From positions 37,628,276-37,692,275 of the forward strand of contig OX246741.1 in assembly GCA_945910005.1 (NCBI GenBank): DNA of 64,000 nt. The letters are read 5' to 3'. Origin of the DNA: Isoperla grammatica. Lineage: Eukaryota; Arthropoda; Insecta; Plecoptera; Perlodidae. The translations under genes and the position numbers were made by a program. A model generated the notes under the pieces. The model was not told the DNA's origin and ran no database searches. It saw only the letters and a list, made by a program, of their open reading frames with translations. Positions 31,444-41,554 of the stretch are shown here, in pieces (the stretch's first letter is position 1; every line of letters begins with the position of its first letter).

Positions 31444-32438
31444 GCCGACTCAGTTGGTATGTCCTGCTCTTCCCTGGCGACGACGTCTAGGTCCTGTGTC
31501 ACCGTCACCGCGTTCACTCGTGGCGCCTGGTTCCTCGGCGGCCCAGCGTCGCGACGCGGCGTCCCATGTCGTTGCTCCCTCCAGTTGTCCGTATACGGCT
31601 GTTGAGGGTGTAGACGTTGTTGCGTCGATCCCATCATCTGCGGTGACTGCGAGCCACCTGTAGGCCGTCGAAATCCGTCTGGAGCATTTCCTTGACGCAA
31701 CATTACTTCACGTTCTCGGCGTCGCGTCGCCGCGTCATCAAACCCGCGGAGTAGATGCAGCAGCGCGTGGGGTGTTTTCACATTCGCTGACAGGATCGCG
31801 TGCTCCACATTCGATGGGAACAAATGCGAAATCTGCCGAACAAACGCGTCGTCGGACATGTATGATGACACGTGCTGTAAGCGGCTCTTCCATGAAAGAA
31901 AAAACTCGGTCATCGTACCGTGCGTCTTCTTATCATAGTAGTCCTGGTGGAACTTGATGAGCACAGCATCCTGTGCGTTCGCCGACCAAAACATCTCACG
32001 GAAGGCAACCTTAAACTCTTCCCACGAACGCCAAGTCTGGCGAAATGCCGCCCCCCAGTCCTTTGCAACACCCTCCAGTTGTCGGAGAGCTAACTGTAAC
32101 TTCTGTCCTTCTGGGACGTTATATTGACCAAACTGTTCTTCCATCTCCTCAAGAAAAGTTACCGGGTGAATTTTTCCGTCATTTTCGAACCGCGGAAAAG
32201 ATGCCATAGGCACGGGACCCATCCCGGTAAACACCGCGTCAGCGCCTAACCCACGTCCAGACGGTTGTTGAGGGGGTGGCGTTTGCTCCCGCGAAACCTC
32301 TAACGCGCCAATGCGGTCGAGAACTGCTGACAACTGCGTAGTTATCGCAGTCAACACTGCATTTACCGCCTCCATGCCGTCAGGTGCGGCAGCCGAACTT
32401 GCTTCACTATGTGTCTCTCCTCCACGCGTTAGAACCAT
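31428..32438 (-). CDS. gag: gypsy E Gag polyprotein
   Basis: I take the ATG of MVLTRGGETHSEASS as the start, because the frame upstream runs through the leader repeats. The 336-residue product has an N-terminal low-complexity part, then a conserved gag domain (FPRFENDGKIHPVTFLEEME, EGVAKDWGAAFRQTWRSWEEF, YYDKKTHGTMTEFFLSWKSR). The C-terminal third is rich in Arg, Gln and Pro. No CCHC knuckle is visible, so RNA binding may rely on the basic tail. The stop at 31428 lies just past the frameshift heptamer. Confidence 0.85.
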   Translation of the reverse strand: MVLTRGGETHSEASSAAAPDGMEAVNAVLTAITTQLSAVLDRIGALEVSREQTPPPQQPSGRGLGADAVFTGMGPVPMASFPRFENDGKIHPVTFLEEMEEQFGQYNVPEGQKLQLALRQLEGVAKDWGAAFRQTWRSWEEFKVAFREMFWSANAQDAVLIKFHQDYYDKKTHGTMTEFFLSWKSRLQHVSSYMSDDAFVRQISHLFPSNVEHAILSANVKTPHALLHLLRGFDDAATRRREREVMLRQGNAPDGFRRPTGGSQSPQMMGSTQQRLHPQQPYTDNWREQRHGTPRRDAGPPRNQAPRVNAVTVTQDLDVVAREEQDIPTESAGNEL

Positions 32439-32471
32439 GTCGAAAGAGAAAAAAAAAATTGTCTTTGAAAT

Positions 32472-32875
32472 GATATAGATAAACCACGCACTTGCGTACA
32501 CGTGCGTCACCGAAAAAAGTTCGCCAAATAATGATAATAACCCACGCACTTGCGTACACGCGCGTCACAGAAAAAAAAAGTTCGCCAAATAATGATAATA
32601 ACCCACGCACTTGCGTACACGCGCGTCACAGAAAAAAGTTCGCCAAATAATGATAATAACCCACGCACTTGCGTACACGCGCGTCACAGAAAAAAGTTCG
32701 CCAAATAATGATAATAACCCACGCACTTGCGTACACGCGCGTCACAGAAAAAAAAGTTCGCCAAATAATGATAATAACCCACGCACTTGCGTACACGCGC
32801 GTCACAGAAAAATTGTTTGCCAAATAACGTTAGTAAAACACGCACTTGCGTACACGCACGTTTAAAAAAATGTTT
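32472..32875 (-). repeat. gypsy E leader tandem repeats
   Basis: Seven units of 57-61 bp each carry CACGCACTTGCGTACACG and mostly AATAATGATAATAAC; ACGCACTTGCGT recurs at about 32485, 32543, 32604, 32662, 32720, 32780 and 32840. They fill the leader between the primer site and gag. The outermost units are more diverged. In Drosophila gypsy the same place holds an array of protein-binding sites; here the role is unknown. Confidence 0.88.
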
Positions 32876-32884
32876 AGGTCTAGT

Positions 32885-32897
32885 ACGTTGGGCGCCA
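32885..32897 (-). other. gypsy E primer-binding site (Lys-tRNA type)
   Basis: On the minus strand TGGCGCCCAACGT begins two bases after the LTR. It matches the start of the primer sites used with Lys tRNAs in retroviruses and many gypsies. Confidence 0.7.
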
Positions 32898-32899
32898 GT

Positions 32900-33177
32900 T
32901 GTTACATCTCCAAGGATGATTTAGGATAGTCAATGATGAGTAATGTCACTAATTACACGAATGCATAAGAAACGATGATTATTTATTAGTACTACGAATA
33001 TTAAAATACTACAAATTACAGTGAATACATGGAACACACAATCACCCAGCACCGTGTCCGGTCACTAGGCTCTCACGTTCCACACTGCCCCTCACACTCT
33101 CCCAGGCCTTGACCAAGGGCCCTCTTCGGTCCGCCCACCCCAACCTGACATAGAGGAGGAGGGGTGGTAACCCTACA
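32900..33177 (-). repeat. gypsy E 5' LTR
   Basis: It matches the copy at 27539-27816 by eye and is followed by the second GAGC duplication. Confidence 0.92.
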
Positions 33178-33181
33178 GAGC

Positions 33182-34146
33182 TATTAATACATTAACACGT
33201 TTTTTTTTTTTAATAACAAATTTGAAAATATAACTGCTGTTTAGCATTAAGCCCCAGCTTAGCTTAGCTTTAATCCACTTTATACTAGGTTTGTTCATGT
33301 GGGTTTTTGGTTGAAACCCCAGGTTTTTTTTTTGGCTGGGCAAAATTTTTAACCCCTCCCCTCCCCACTTAAATTCTTTCTATTATTACCCTTTCATCCC
33401 AAGTGCAAAATGTTCCATATTATGTCATCTTGGGTTTTCGATTTATTTTGTATTTTTCAGTTTCCCTGTAATCTGTATACATAGACCTGTTCCAATTTCT
33501 TCTTCAGAAAACATTTTCTTTCCGGATATAAAAATATATAGTAGGCATGCGAGGTTTTGAATGTTGGGGTTTGAAGGTGTTAATCTGGCATATTCCCACG
33601 TACCACATAGAAATAAATTTCTATCGGAATAACGTTAAAATACATTAAGAACTTCCTTGACTTGGTGTCCTAAAGCATAAATATGCATGAATATATTTTT
33701 TGAAATCACCACATTCTTTATAGTAATGAGATATTCCTACTTAAAATACGCGAAATTACTGTACGTTTCAATGCCACTACGCGCTTTTTGCCCAGACCGA
33801 CTTCCGAGAATCGCTCCCTCTCTCTCACTCCTTTTGTTCTCAGCTCGGCTTCAACCGCTGCAACGGCAGGTATAGGCGCGCACTCTGTCCACCCCCCTAT
33901 ATGGTCTAAGGGTAAGCTACATAACCTCAAAATACCTACACCTACAATATCGATTAAATCTGCGATTTATATCGATATTTGTCAGGTTGGGTTGTAGAGC
34001 TTGGGCACAGATAACTAATTAGCTTGGGTGGACAACTCACAACTCCCAAAAGGTTGCCACGCGCATGCGCAGATTGACCACCAACCTAGTTGGCCAACTT
34101 AGATGGTCAGTCGTGTGAATCCGCTTTAAAGTACTTAATTGATCTT
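33182..34146. other. unassigned DNA after gypsy E
   Basis: AT-rich DNA with poly-T runs near 33200 and 33325. Open frames near 33700-33950 are short and unlike any family I know. GTGGACAACTCACAAC...ACCTAGTTGGCCAAC around 34030-34110 has the look of a small transposon end, but borders were not found. Confidence 0.35.
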
Positions 34147-34150
34147 GTTA

Positions 34151-34486
34151 GGGCGCATTCCGAAACTCGCTGAGGACGCTGAGGCCACAGCGCGTGTTAC
34201 GCAGTGAAGCGTGTGGTTTTGCTCCAGGTTTCGGAACGGGTTCAGCACTATGAAAAATGGCTGACCCTAGACCTAGAGCAACACGGACCACCTGAATTGT
34301 GATTTCAGTTTTCGCCATATTGAATACCCACAATCCCCTAAAACGCTGAGAACGCCGAGCTGAAAACCTCCAGCTGAGACAGCTCTCTCGGCGAGTTTCG
34401 GACTACTCGTCGTAGCACTCTCAGCTAGTTTCGGAATGGTCTCAGCGCGCTGTGTCGGCGAGTTACGGAATGCCCCCCTAGTTACT
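34151..34486. mobile_element. MITE with ATTCCGAAACTCGC inverted termini
   Basis: The left end GGGCGCATTCCGAAACTCGC is mirrored by GCGAGTTACGGAATGCCCC at the right. Flanking TA dinucleotides could be the target duplication but are too short to be decisive. Inside, further CTCAGC and TTTCGGAATG pieces occur in both orientations, giving a foldback structure. No coding capacity. Confidence 0.6.
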
Positions 34487-34748
34487 ACAGGTTTAAGGGC
34501 GCTTCAACCAGTTAGGTCATTTTGCGCCACCAAGATGGTGTTTTGCAAGCTAAGTAATTAAGTAACTATGAAAGTAGTAATTATGTTTTAATTTTATATG
34601 AATTAAATTTAAGTTATTTTATATTTAATATTGGTTGTAATGTATTTTTTTAAATTGTTGGAAAAACTGTGTGCAGACAAGAAATTTTAAAAGTTTATCA
34701 CAATTCTCGTATGACAAAAGTTCTTCATACACGGACAACGGGGAAAGC
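34487..34748. other. unassigned AT-rich DNA
   Basis: No gene or clear repeat seen. Confidence 0.3.
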
Positions 34749-35842
34749 TTATTGTGTTTTCAACACATCATGTTTGGTACCTGACAATATGTGACGTACA
34801 GTCAGAGTAACGTCACAAGTGTCACATTTTGGGACAACTTTTTCTCTAGTGAGGAGATACCCATGAGTCAAACGAGTGTGGCCAATGCGAACCCGTGCCA
34901 ACACAACCTCTTCCGGGCGAGAAAGACGGGAAGATGGAGGCCGAACTTTATTGATTAATTTAGGCATCACACTGTGCAACTTGTTCAGTTGCACTTAGTC
35001 CCAAGCAGCTTGTCGTTTATCTAAAATGACTTGTTTGAACGTACTCTTGACATCTGGAACAGGGACGATATCGAAGTCAACATGGCGATGTTGACAGGCT
35101 GCCTTTGCAGCCTGATCGGCCAATTCGTTTCCTTTGATTCCCACGTGTCCAGGTACCCAGCAAAATTCGATAGTATAATTCCTCGAATTGAGTTTCTCCA
35201 GATAAAACTGAATGTCTTGGACCAAGTGATGGACGGACACAAAAAGTCCACTCATGCTATCCGAACAAATTAAAAACTTACCCTTTGGAGAACGTGATAT
35301 ATATTTCAGAGCTTCACGAATGGCGACCAACTCTGCGGTGAAAACTGAACACATGTCGTGTAACCTGAATTGTTCAGTTAAGGCGGAGCAATAAAAGCTA
35401 CATCCTACCTTGTTGTCAATTTTGGAGCCATCTGTGAACACCAAAGTAAACCCACGGTGTTCGTGGCAAATTTCCAGAAAGTGAATTTTGAATTTTAAAT
35501 CCGAAGTAGAAAATTTATCAAAACGACAAAGATCAAATCTCATAACCGGTTCCGGTATAATCCAAGGTGGATTAGTACCAAAAACCGAGTTGAGAAGATT
35601 TGGCATATCAAATTCTAAAAATGTAAATAAATGTAAAACACGCAAGCCCGTTGGTAATGTAGCCAACGGTTTACTATCAAAATGTCTGACAAATTTGTCG
35701 TTAAAAAGAATCTGATGTGATGGATGGTTAGGTATTGCTCGGATCTTCATTACGTACGCGCCCATCAAGTAGTTTCGTCGCTCTGCCAAAGAGGACTCTC
35801 CTGCTTCAGCATAGAGGCTGACGACGGGGCTTGTTCGAAATG
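34749..35842 (-). pseudogene. LINE ORF2 C-terminus with RNase H
   Basis: The minus frame encodes the end of a non-LTR retrotransposon ORF2. The RNase H domain keeps all expected acidic residues: FTDGSK, FTAELVAIREAL, ICSDSMSG, and VPGHVGIKGNELADQAAK. A C-terminal CX2C...H motif (CDTCDVTLTVRHIL) follows. One in-frame TAA near 34992 separates RNase H from the tail, and the frame ends early, so the copy is dead. RNase H is found in the I/R1/LOA-like clades. Upstream it is cut at about 35842, where a plus-strand LINE begins. Confidence 0.8.
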
Positions 35843-37036
35843 CACGCAATATGGGTTCAGATGGGGAAGATCAACTATAGACCCGATATTTGTACTGCGA
35901 CAAGCTATGGAAAGAAGTTGGGAGTTAGGTAAAAGAATGAGTATGGTGTTCCTGGACATCGAAAAGGCATATGATAGTGTTCCGAGGAAGGTAGTGTGGG
36001 AAAGCCTGAAAATAAAAGGAGTGGACAAAGGACTGACAGACAGAGTTGGAAGCATGTACAGAGTATGCGAAAGCTGTGTAAAAACACAGTTTGGGAGGTC
36101 GGGGTGGTTCCAAATAACACAAGGGCTGAGGCAGGGAAGTGTGTTGTCACCATTGCTATTCATAATAGTGATGGATGACATACACAATAAGGTAAAGATG
36201 GAAGAAACAGAAGAGGTGGAGGTTATGCTGTTTGCAGATGACTTTGTGGCATGGTTGGAGTATGAAGAGGCACTGCAGAGATATACGGACAGGTGGAAGA
36301 GGCATATTGAAGAGGCAGGCATGAAAATAAGCATAAGCAAGGTGGTAACAATGCCAGGAGAAAGAGACGTAGGGAACTACCATGCAGAGATACGGATTGG
36401 AGGTGAAACCCTGGAGGTGGTGGAGAGCTTTGCCTACCTAGGAAGTGAAATAATGTCAAGCGGGAAGATAAGAAAGGAAATCAACAACAGGATACAAACG
36501 GCCAGTAACTTCTATCAATGTGTAAAAGGCTTGGCGTGGGACAGGGAAATACCAATACAGGTCAATACGACATTGTACAAGACCTATTTCATACCAATTC
36601 TCACATATGCGGCAGAAACCTGGAAGAAAGTCAAATACAGGCGGCGGAGATGAGATTCCTGAGGAGCACAGTGGGAAAGACAAGAAGAGACAGGATTAGA
36701 AATATAAACATTAGAGAAATGCTTGGTGTGGAGAAGCTAGGGGACAGAATGGGCAGAACAGGGCTGAGATGGTTTGGACACATGAAACGGATGACGGAAG
36801 ACAGGATGCTCAGGAGAATATATGAAAAAAAGATCGAAGGAAGAAGAAGACGGGGAAGACCAAGGAAGAGATGGAAGGAAACGATTGCTGAAGACTTACA
36901 GAACAGAGGAGAAAACTGGGAACAAGTAGAGGAAGTACGATTATGGGAAGATAGGAAGAGGTGGAAACATTTGGTTGTGAAACCCAAGCTGACCCTGCCA
37001 GAATCGGCGATGGATAATGATGATGATGATTATATT
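35843..37036 (+). pseudogene. 5'-truncated LINE (RT domain to 3' end)
   Basis: The plus frame picks up within a reverse transcriptase at QYGFRWGRSTIDPIF and continues through MVFLDIEKAYDSVPR, QGLRQGSVLSPLLF and the catalytic FADD at about 36231-36242. Near 36620 the frame shifts by one base into QAAEMRFLRSTVGKTRRDRI, LRWFGHMKRM and GRPRKRWKETI, the typical end of this LINE type (RTE/CR1-like). The 3' end is a short ATGATGATG tail near 37030. The 5' truncation and tail are normal for target-primed insertion; it landed in or next to the opposite-strand LINE. Confidence 0.85.
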
Positions 37037-38575
37037 TATGCTGATGGACACCACTACAATGTAAATGCCCCAGATATTAACTACCTACCAATCAAGTAGA
37101 CAATGTAAAATCGTAGGTGTTTCTTTAAGAAAGCAAGTAGTCACATTAGTTTGAGGGCTGTCCTGGGCTGAAGGACTATTAAGCCTAGCTACTCTTTAAG
37201 TAGAGTATCAGTATTATAAAAACATCTTACAATAAGTTATGTACTTTTAAGTACTTGTATACAACTCCATATACAGTATATTGTTTATATTTTCCCATTT
37301 TGCAAGAAAAGCTAATCAACTTCTTAATAATTAAAATGGGTCTTTATACATGTCAAATGGAAGCTCCATTTAACCTGCCTTGCCATCGGACAAAGAGTTT
37401 CAACTTGGATATTAACATTTTGTATTGGCCCTACTACTTACTAACTGATATACCGTGTTGTTGTCGCTAGTTTGGACTGTGCAAAAGGATTGATATTTGA
37501 ATGAAAGGGTAAGGAAAGTGGTAACACTAGGAATGACGTGGTGTCCGTCATCTAACGATCTACAAGAATGTTTTATAACTGCAGCAATGGACACATGGGA
37601 AAATGTTTCAAAAGCATGTTTTGGGAAAAAAAGTTGCTCTTCGATGGGAAAATGCATTGGTTTTTCATTGCAAAGCCTCCGGAAGATTTGATCCAGAGAA
37701 AGGTAACTCCGACCATTGAAGGATTCTTTCTGTCGGGAAGAGAACTGATATATTTCTTCACAAACTTTAAGCAGTTTGTTGCTTGGGAGCTTGGAAACAT
37801 AATAAATATAAAGCCTCACCTTCCCGCAAGTTTTCGATGAAAGGCCTAACAATGTCAATGGTCTACTTTCAGAGAACATGTTTTAAGAACGCGTTCCCTG
37901 TGTGTCCACCGAGCTTGCAAGATGCAGGTGTTTCACAGAAATAAATTAAAATTATATTTATTCCTTCTCCTCACCAGACTACAATATATCTATCGTGCCA
38001 CGTTACGTAACACGTACTTACACAGTTTATGTTCTCAACCTTTGGCATTACTTGGCCAGTCGACCAATGAGGTCAATCATCTTTCCTCAAGGCGGTTCAT
38101 CGTCACAAAACATTAAAAAATACAACTAACTTACGGGCCTAGTTACAATGTTGGTTTTGTTGAATCGTCAAAATAAAAATGAAAAAATTAGCACTCAACT
38201 TGAACTCTAATCTAATCACAGCATTTTCTTAAAATTAGTCCCCAGTTGGATGGTAAAAGTGAATCCCCTGTAGTTAGGCTACTAGTTGGCCTACTTCTCA
38301 TACTGGAATGTACTAGTACCTGTACTATTCTTCATGTAAAACATAATCTTGCTAAATGTGTGTATCTGATAAAACATTGCAGCATTACATGTATAACCAA
38401 CTGTAGATTAAATACAACACAGAACAATACAATACCTTGAACACTTCACTTTGTTTGAGCATAGAATTTTTGTTTTGCCTTGTGATTTAGGCTTTTGCCT
38501 CTCAGTCTAGTTAAATCAACCCTCAACCCTTGTGTATGTCGTTGCTGATGATAGGTGATTGTAGGTTAATGATAG
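37037..38575. other. unassigned DNA with one coding-like stretch
   Basis: Mostly AT-rich. Between about 37412 and 37880 both strands are unusually open (155 codons on minus; 90 on plus, containing CSNGHMGKCF). I recognise no family in any frame. It could be a diverged exon or transposase piece. A plausible GT follows AGAGAAAG at about 37701 on plus. The rest shows nothing. Confidence 0.35.
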
Positions 38576-38722
38576 GTTAATTGTAAGAAAAGTACATATG
38601 TACTTAAATTCGCCCATTATTTTTCTTTTCGTAATAAATTAATTCCTAATGTATTTTTTCAAGTACCAGTGCGGTTGTATTTTTTATGTAAAATAAAAAA
38701 AATAAAGACACTATTATTTTAG
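38576..38722 (+). repeat. dispersed repeat, copy 1
   Basis: This matches 52733-52878 closely: GTACATATGTACTTAAATTCG, CAGTGCGGTTGTATTTTTTATG and AATAAAGACACT occur in the same order. Copy 2 sits inside another transposon, so this is a mobile or transduced unit of unknown type. Confidence 0.75.
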
Positions 38723-40250
38723 CTAGCTGCAGAGTGCATCATACCTACTTATTAATCTTGAACAAGAAAATAAGATGTATGTAATCAAAATTTTAGATGT
38801 TTTCCTGAAATCTCTTGTAATTATGTCATAATTGCATCCGACGTTCTAGTTCCGGACACAGGTTTTGTGTCCAATCCGTGCAGAAAGAATGGTAAAACCT
38901 TGTTCGGGGGTGTTTGATTGTGATCAATTATTGTTGTTATAACAACTTGTAAAGTCTTGACCGAGTTTGAGTGGTTATTCTAAGGGTTTTATATGATACT
39001 TCGGAGCTTTTTAGAGCCACTGATGTATCTGCGACCAAGGTTGTGCATTGAAAGGTCTTTTGTGATGAGAGTGAATTTGACTTTTGAAGGTGACAAATCC
39101 ACCCTTGTCGAAACGTGGAGAAGGCCGGGTCTTTGTAGAACCCCATCAATCTCATCACAGAGGAGCTTTAACTGCAGAACCCACATCACCATACACCCTA
39201 TACATATGTAGCTGGGTTTTACCAAGGCAAGGCCAACTGGTACAATTCTAAGACCAGCAAATGCACTATAAAAACAGCACAATGAGAAAACGTGCACGCA
39301 CACTCTGATATGAACTAGAGTCTATTCTAGTTTATACTCATCACAAGTGTGGTGTGTGCTATGTCCAATGCTTCCGCCACATAGTCGGCCCCCAACTTCT
39401 GCAGCGATATTACAGCACTACAGTTAAATGACATTTTTAAGAAACAAAGTCAGGGGTCCACAAATGCGGTCGCCAGGGACAGATTCCCATGCTGAAAACA
39501 GCCTCACAGGTTCACATTGATTATTGAAGGTAACTTGCTGTCCATTTGTGTATGCATAAAAAGAGCACCACAAACTCTGCAGCAAGACCTGCTAAACAAG
39601 CTGCCGCTAGCGCTGCGATGCGACCTCACACAATCTAAGTACACTACGGTCATCGTAACGCAACAGGTACGTAGCTCGCGTCGAAACTACTGCTCCACCA
39701 CTTCACTTCCACTTAAATAGCGGATCAAACATAAAAGCACATCTTCACGTGCCGCCACTATGAGGCGGGCTACAGGTTGTTGTCACAGTGAACTATCAAC
39801 TGTTGATTGTAGGATTGTGCGCACGCAACAGCCGAGACCCAAGTCTGGGAACGAAAGGACTGTTGATGGCGGTGACAAACTTGAGTAAGACTTCGACAAT
39901 AAAATGTTTCGAATAGACGGGCAAAAATATAGATGTGTAAATAAATAAATAAATAAATTCGTATTTGTAGAGTCTACCCGCTCAGTAACAAGAATGATTT
40001 TCAGTGGGGCCTAGCATATGAATAGGCCTACAATATCAAGAACTAGGTATTGAAATTAAGTTAATTTGACCTCTTACTTCATCAAGTTTTTTTTAAAACA
40101 TACTTGTTAAAAAGGAAAACAAGTTTTTTTGATCAGCGGGATCCTCCATTTTAACACTTTTCGACCACTGTATTCTTGACTTCCAAAAGGTTGAAAGTTA
40201 TCTAGAAACGATTCTTTCTTAACTTTCACAATTCAGAAAGTTCTGCACAC
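38723..40250. other. unassigned DNA upstream of host cassette
   Basis: No gene is firmly supported. A coding-like run with KRAPQTLQQDLLNKLPLALRCDL near 39560-39670 ends at CAACAGGTACGT, which resembles a splice donor; it could be a host exon but has no recognised homology. A short (AAAT)n lies near 39945. Confidence 0.35.
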
Positions 40251-40274
40251 ATGCTACCGACACACATGTGTGCC

Positions 40275-40919
40275 TCAGTCTTCCTTGGCGTTGAGCTGCG
40301 ACCTACGTATCGCCGGCGTGTGCTGGGTGACATCCTCGCGGTATCCCCGGTACGCGTACGCCAGGATGACGGCGTGAACCGCGAGGACGGCGGCCAGGAC
40401 GGCTCAGTCTTCCTTGGCGTTGAGCTGCGACCTACGTATCGCCGGCGTGTGCTGGGTGACATCCTCGCGGTATCCCCGGTACGCGTACGCCAGGATGACG
40501 GCGTGAACCGCGAGGACGGCCGCCAGGACGGCTCAGTCTTCCTTGGCGTTGAGCTGCGACCTACGTATTGCCGGCGTGTGCTGGGTGACATCCTCGCGGT
40601 ATCCCCGGTACGCGTACGCCAGGATGACGGCGTGAACCGCGAGGACGGCCGCCAGGACGGCTCAGTCTTCCTTGGCGTTGAGCTGCGACCTACGTATCGC
40701 CGGCGTGTGCTGGGCGACGTCCTCGCGGTATCCCCGGTACGCGTACGCCAGGATGACGGCGGGAACCGCGAGGACGGCGGCCAGGACGGCTCAGTCTTCC
40801 TTGGCGTTGAGCTGCGACCTACGTATCGCCGGCGTGTGCTGGGTGACATCCTCGCGGTATCCCCGGTACGCGTACGCCAGGATGACGGCGTGAACCGCGA
40901 GGACGGCGGCCAGGACGGC
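40275..40919 (-). repeat. five extra copies of the VMA21 3' coding segment
   Basis: Units of exactly 129 bp (43 codons) repeat at 40275, 40404, 40533, 40662 and 40791, continuing the copy at 40920 that forms the true end of VMA21. On the minus strand each encodes the second membrane helix and tail (AVLAAVLAVHAVILAYAY...NAKED) and ends in TGA, which overlaps the start of the next unit. Units differ by only a few bases. Because the array is GC-rich and in phase, two other frames also stay open; those are shadows. Confidence 0.88.
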
Positions 40920-41201
40920 TCAGTCTTCCTTGGCGTTGAGCTGCGACCTACGTATCGCCGGCGTGTGCTGGGCGACATCCTCGCGGTATCCCCGGTACGC
41001 GTACGCCAGGATGACGGCGTGAACCGCGAGGACGGCCGCCAGGACGGCCCAGGCCGTCACCGCGAACCCGTCTAGTCCGAGCGAGCCGGCCAACAGGTGG
41101 CGTACGCCGAAGAACGCGGCGAACGGCAGCGTGAACATGGCCGTGCTGTAGAGCAGGAAGAACGCGAGAACCCTCGCAGTCTCCCGATTGTCAGAGTCCA
41201 T
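40920..41201 (-). CDS. VMA21: VMA21 homologue, V-ATPase assembly factor
   Basis: VMA21 is a small ER membrane protein that helps assemble the proton channel sector of the vacuolar ATPase. The 93-residue product starts MDSDNRETARVL and has two hydrophobic helices (about 11-32 and 46-69) joined by a short loop (LLAGSLGLDGF), the same plan and length as animal VMA21. The LAVHAVILAYAY helix aligns well with the VAVHVVLALFVY stretch known from vertebrates. It ends in KED, like the KKED retrieval signal of yeast Vma21. The reading frame is also open upstream as far as a splice acceptor at 41222, joining it to the NSUN5 exon. The region is much richer in G+C than its surroundings. Confidence 0.85.
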   Translation of the reverse strand: MDSDNRETARVLAFFLLYSTAMFTLPFAAFFGVRHLLAGSLGLDGFAVTAWAVLAAVLAVHAVILAYAYRGYREDVAQHTPAIRRSQLNAKED

Positions 41202-41221
41202 CGCCGTCCCCCCTAGTGGCC

Positions 41222-41274
41222 CTGGAAACAAACCCAGCGACACTTTAGAATGGGTCTGTTCGTTCGTTGGTTAC
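41222..41274 (-). other. putative 53-bp intron between NSUN5 exon and VMA21
   Basis: On the minus strand CCGAG is followed by GTAACC, and TTTGTTTCCAG precedes GGCCACTAG. Reading straight through ends at TAG just after the acceptor. Splicing changes the phase, avoids that stop and enters the VMA21 frame. 53 bp is short for an animal intron, so the call is tentative. Confidence 0.5.
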
Positions 41275-41554
41275 CTCGGTTAGGCCACGGCTCATTCTCG
41301 TGCGTTCCGCTCTTGACGGTCTTGCACAGGATGCCCAGGAACGTCGGGTGGTATTCTAGAACGGTAACGATGGGCTTGGCCAGCGAAGGGGGTAGCGTCT
41401 TCTTGCCCCAGAGCAGCTCCGTCACCAGTATCCTGGCCAGCCACGGGTCGAGCCTTTCCTCCTTGGAGAGGATCCGGCTCTCCCGTAACAGTCGGTCCAG
41501 CGCGTCGCCATTCTGAATGGACAAAACAACTAGAGCATAGACGACCTTGACGTT
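41275..41554 (-). CDS. NSUN5: NSUN5-like exon (N-terminal part only)
   Basis: NSUN5 is a cytosine-5 RNA methyltransferase acting on 28S rRNA. This exon follows a good acceptor (TTTCTTTTGCAG) and encodes NVKVVYALVVLSIQNG, SKEERLDPWLARILVTELLWG, closely resembling the N-terminal helical part of NSUN5 (human QNVKQLYALV...LRPHLAKVLVYELLLG). The similarity appears to continue to about human residue 115. The methyltransferase domain is not in this window; downstream on the same strand comes VMA21. No exon carrying the start ATG was found upstream. It could be a real exon with distant partners, part of a chimeric gene, or a pseudogene fragment. Confidence 0.65.

Larger units (their letters stand above)
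27539..33177 (-). mobile_element. gypsy E: complete Ty3/gypsy retrotransposon
   Basis: The element is 5639 bp on the minus strand with 278-bp LTRs that look identical, a perfect 4-bp GAGC duplication (27535-27538 and 33178-33181), a Lys-tRNA-type primer site, a leader with seven tandem repeats, gag, a -1 pol frame and a polypurine tract. No frame is broken, so the copy looks young and possibly competent. Confidence 0.94.

Noticed and set aside
35724..35842. N-terminal extension of the plus-strand LINE frame
   Set aside because: These codons are the antisense of the minus-strand LINE RNase H region; RT similarity starts only at about 35843.
38990..39310. Host exon around 39000-39300
   Set aside because: Open frames on both strands are short, overlap each other and show no recognisable family or splice sites.
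40226..41075. Long plus-strand frame (274 codons) and a second minus frame (250 codons) through the 129-bp array
   Set aside because: They are shadows of the VMA21 tail repeats: unit length divisible by three and high GC keep alternative frames open.
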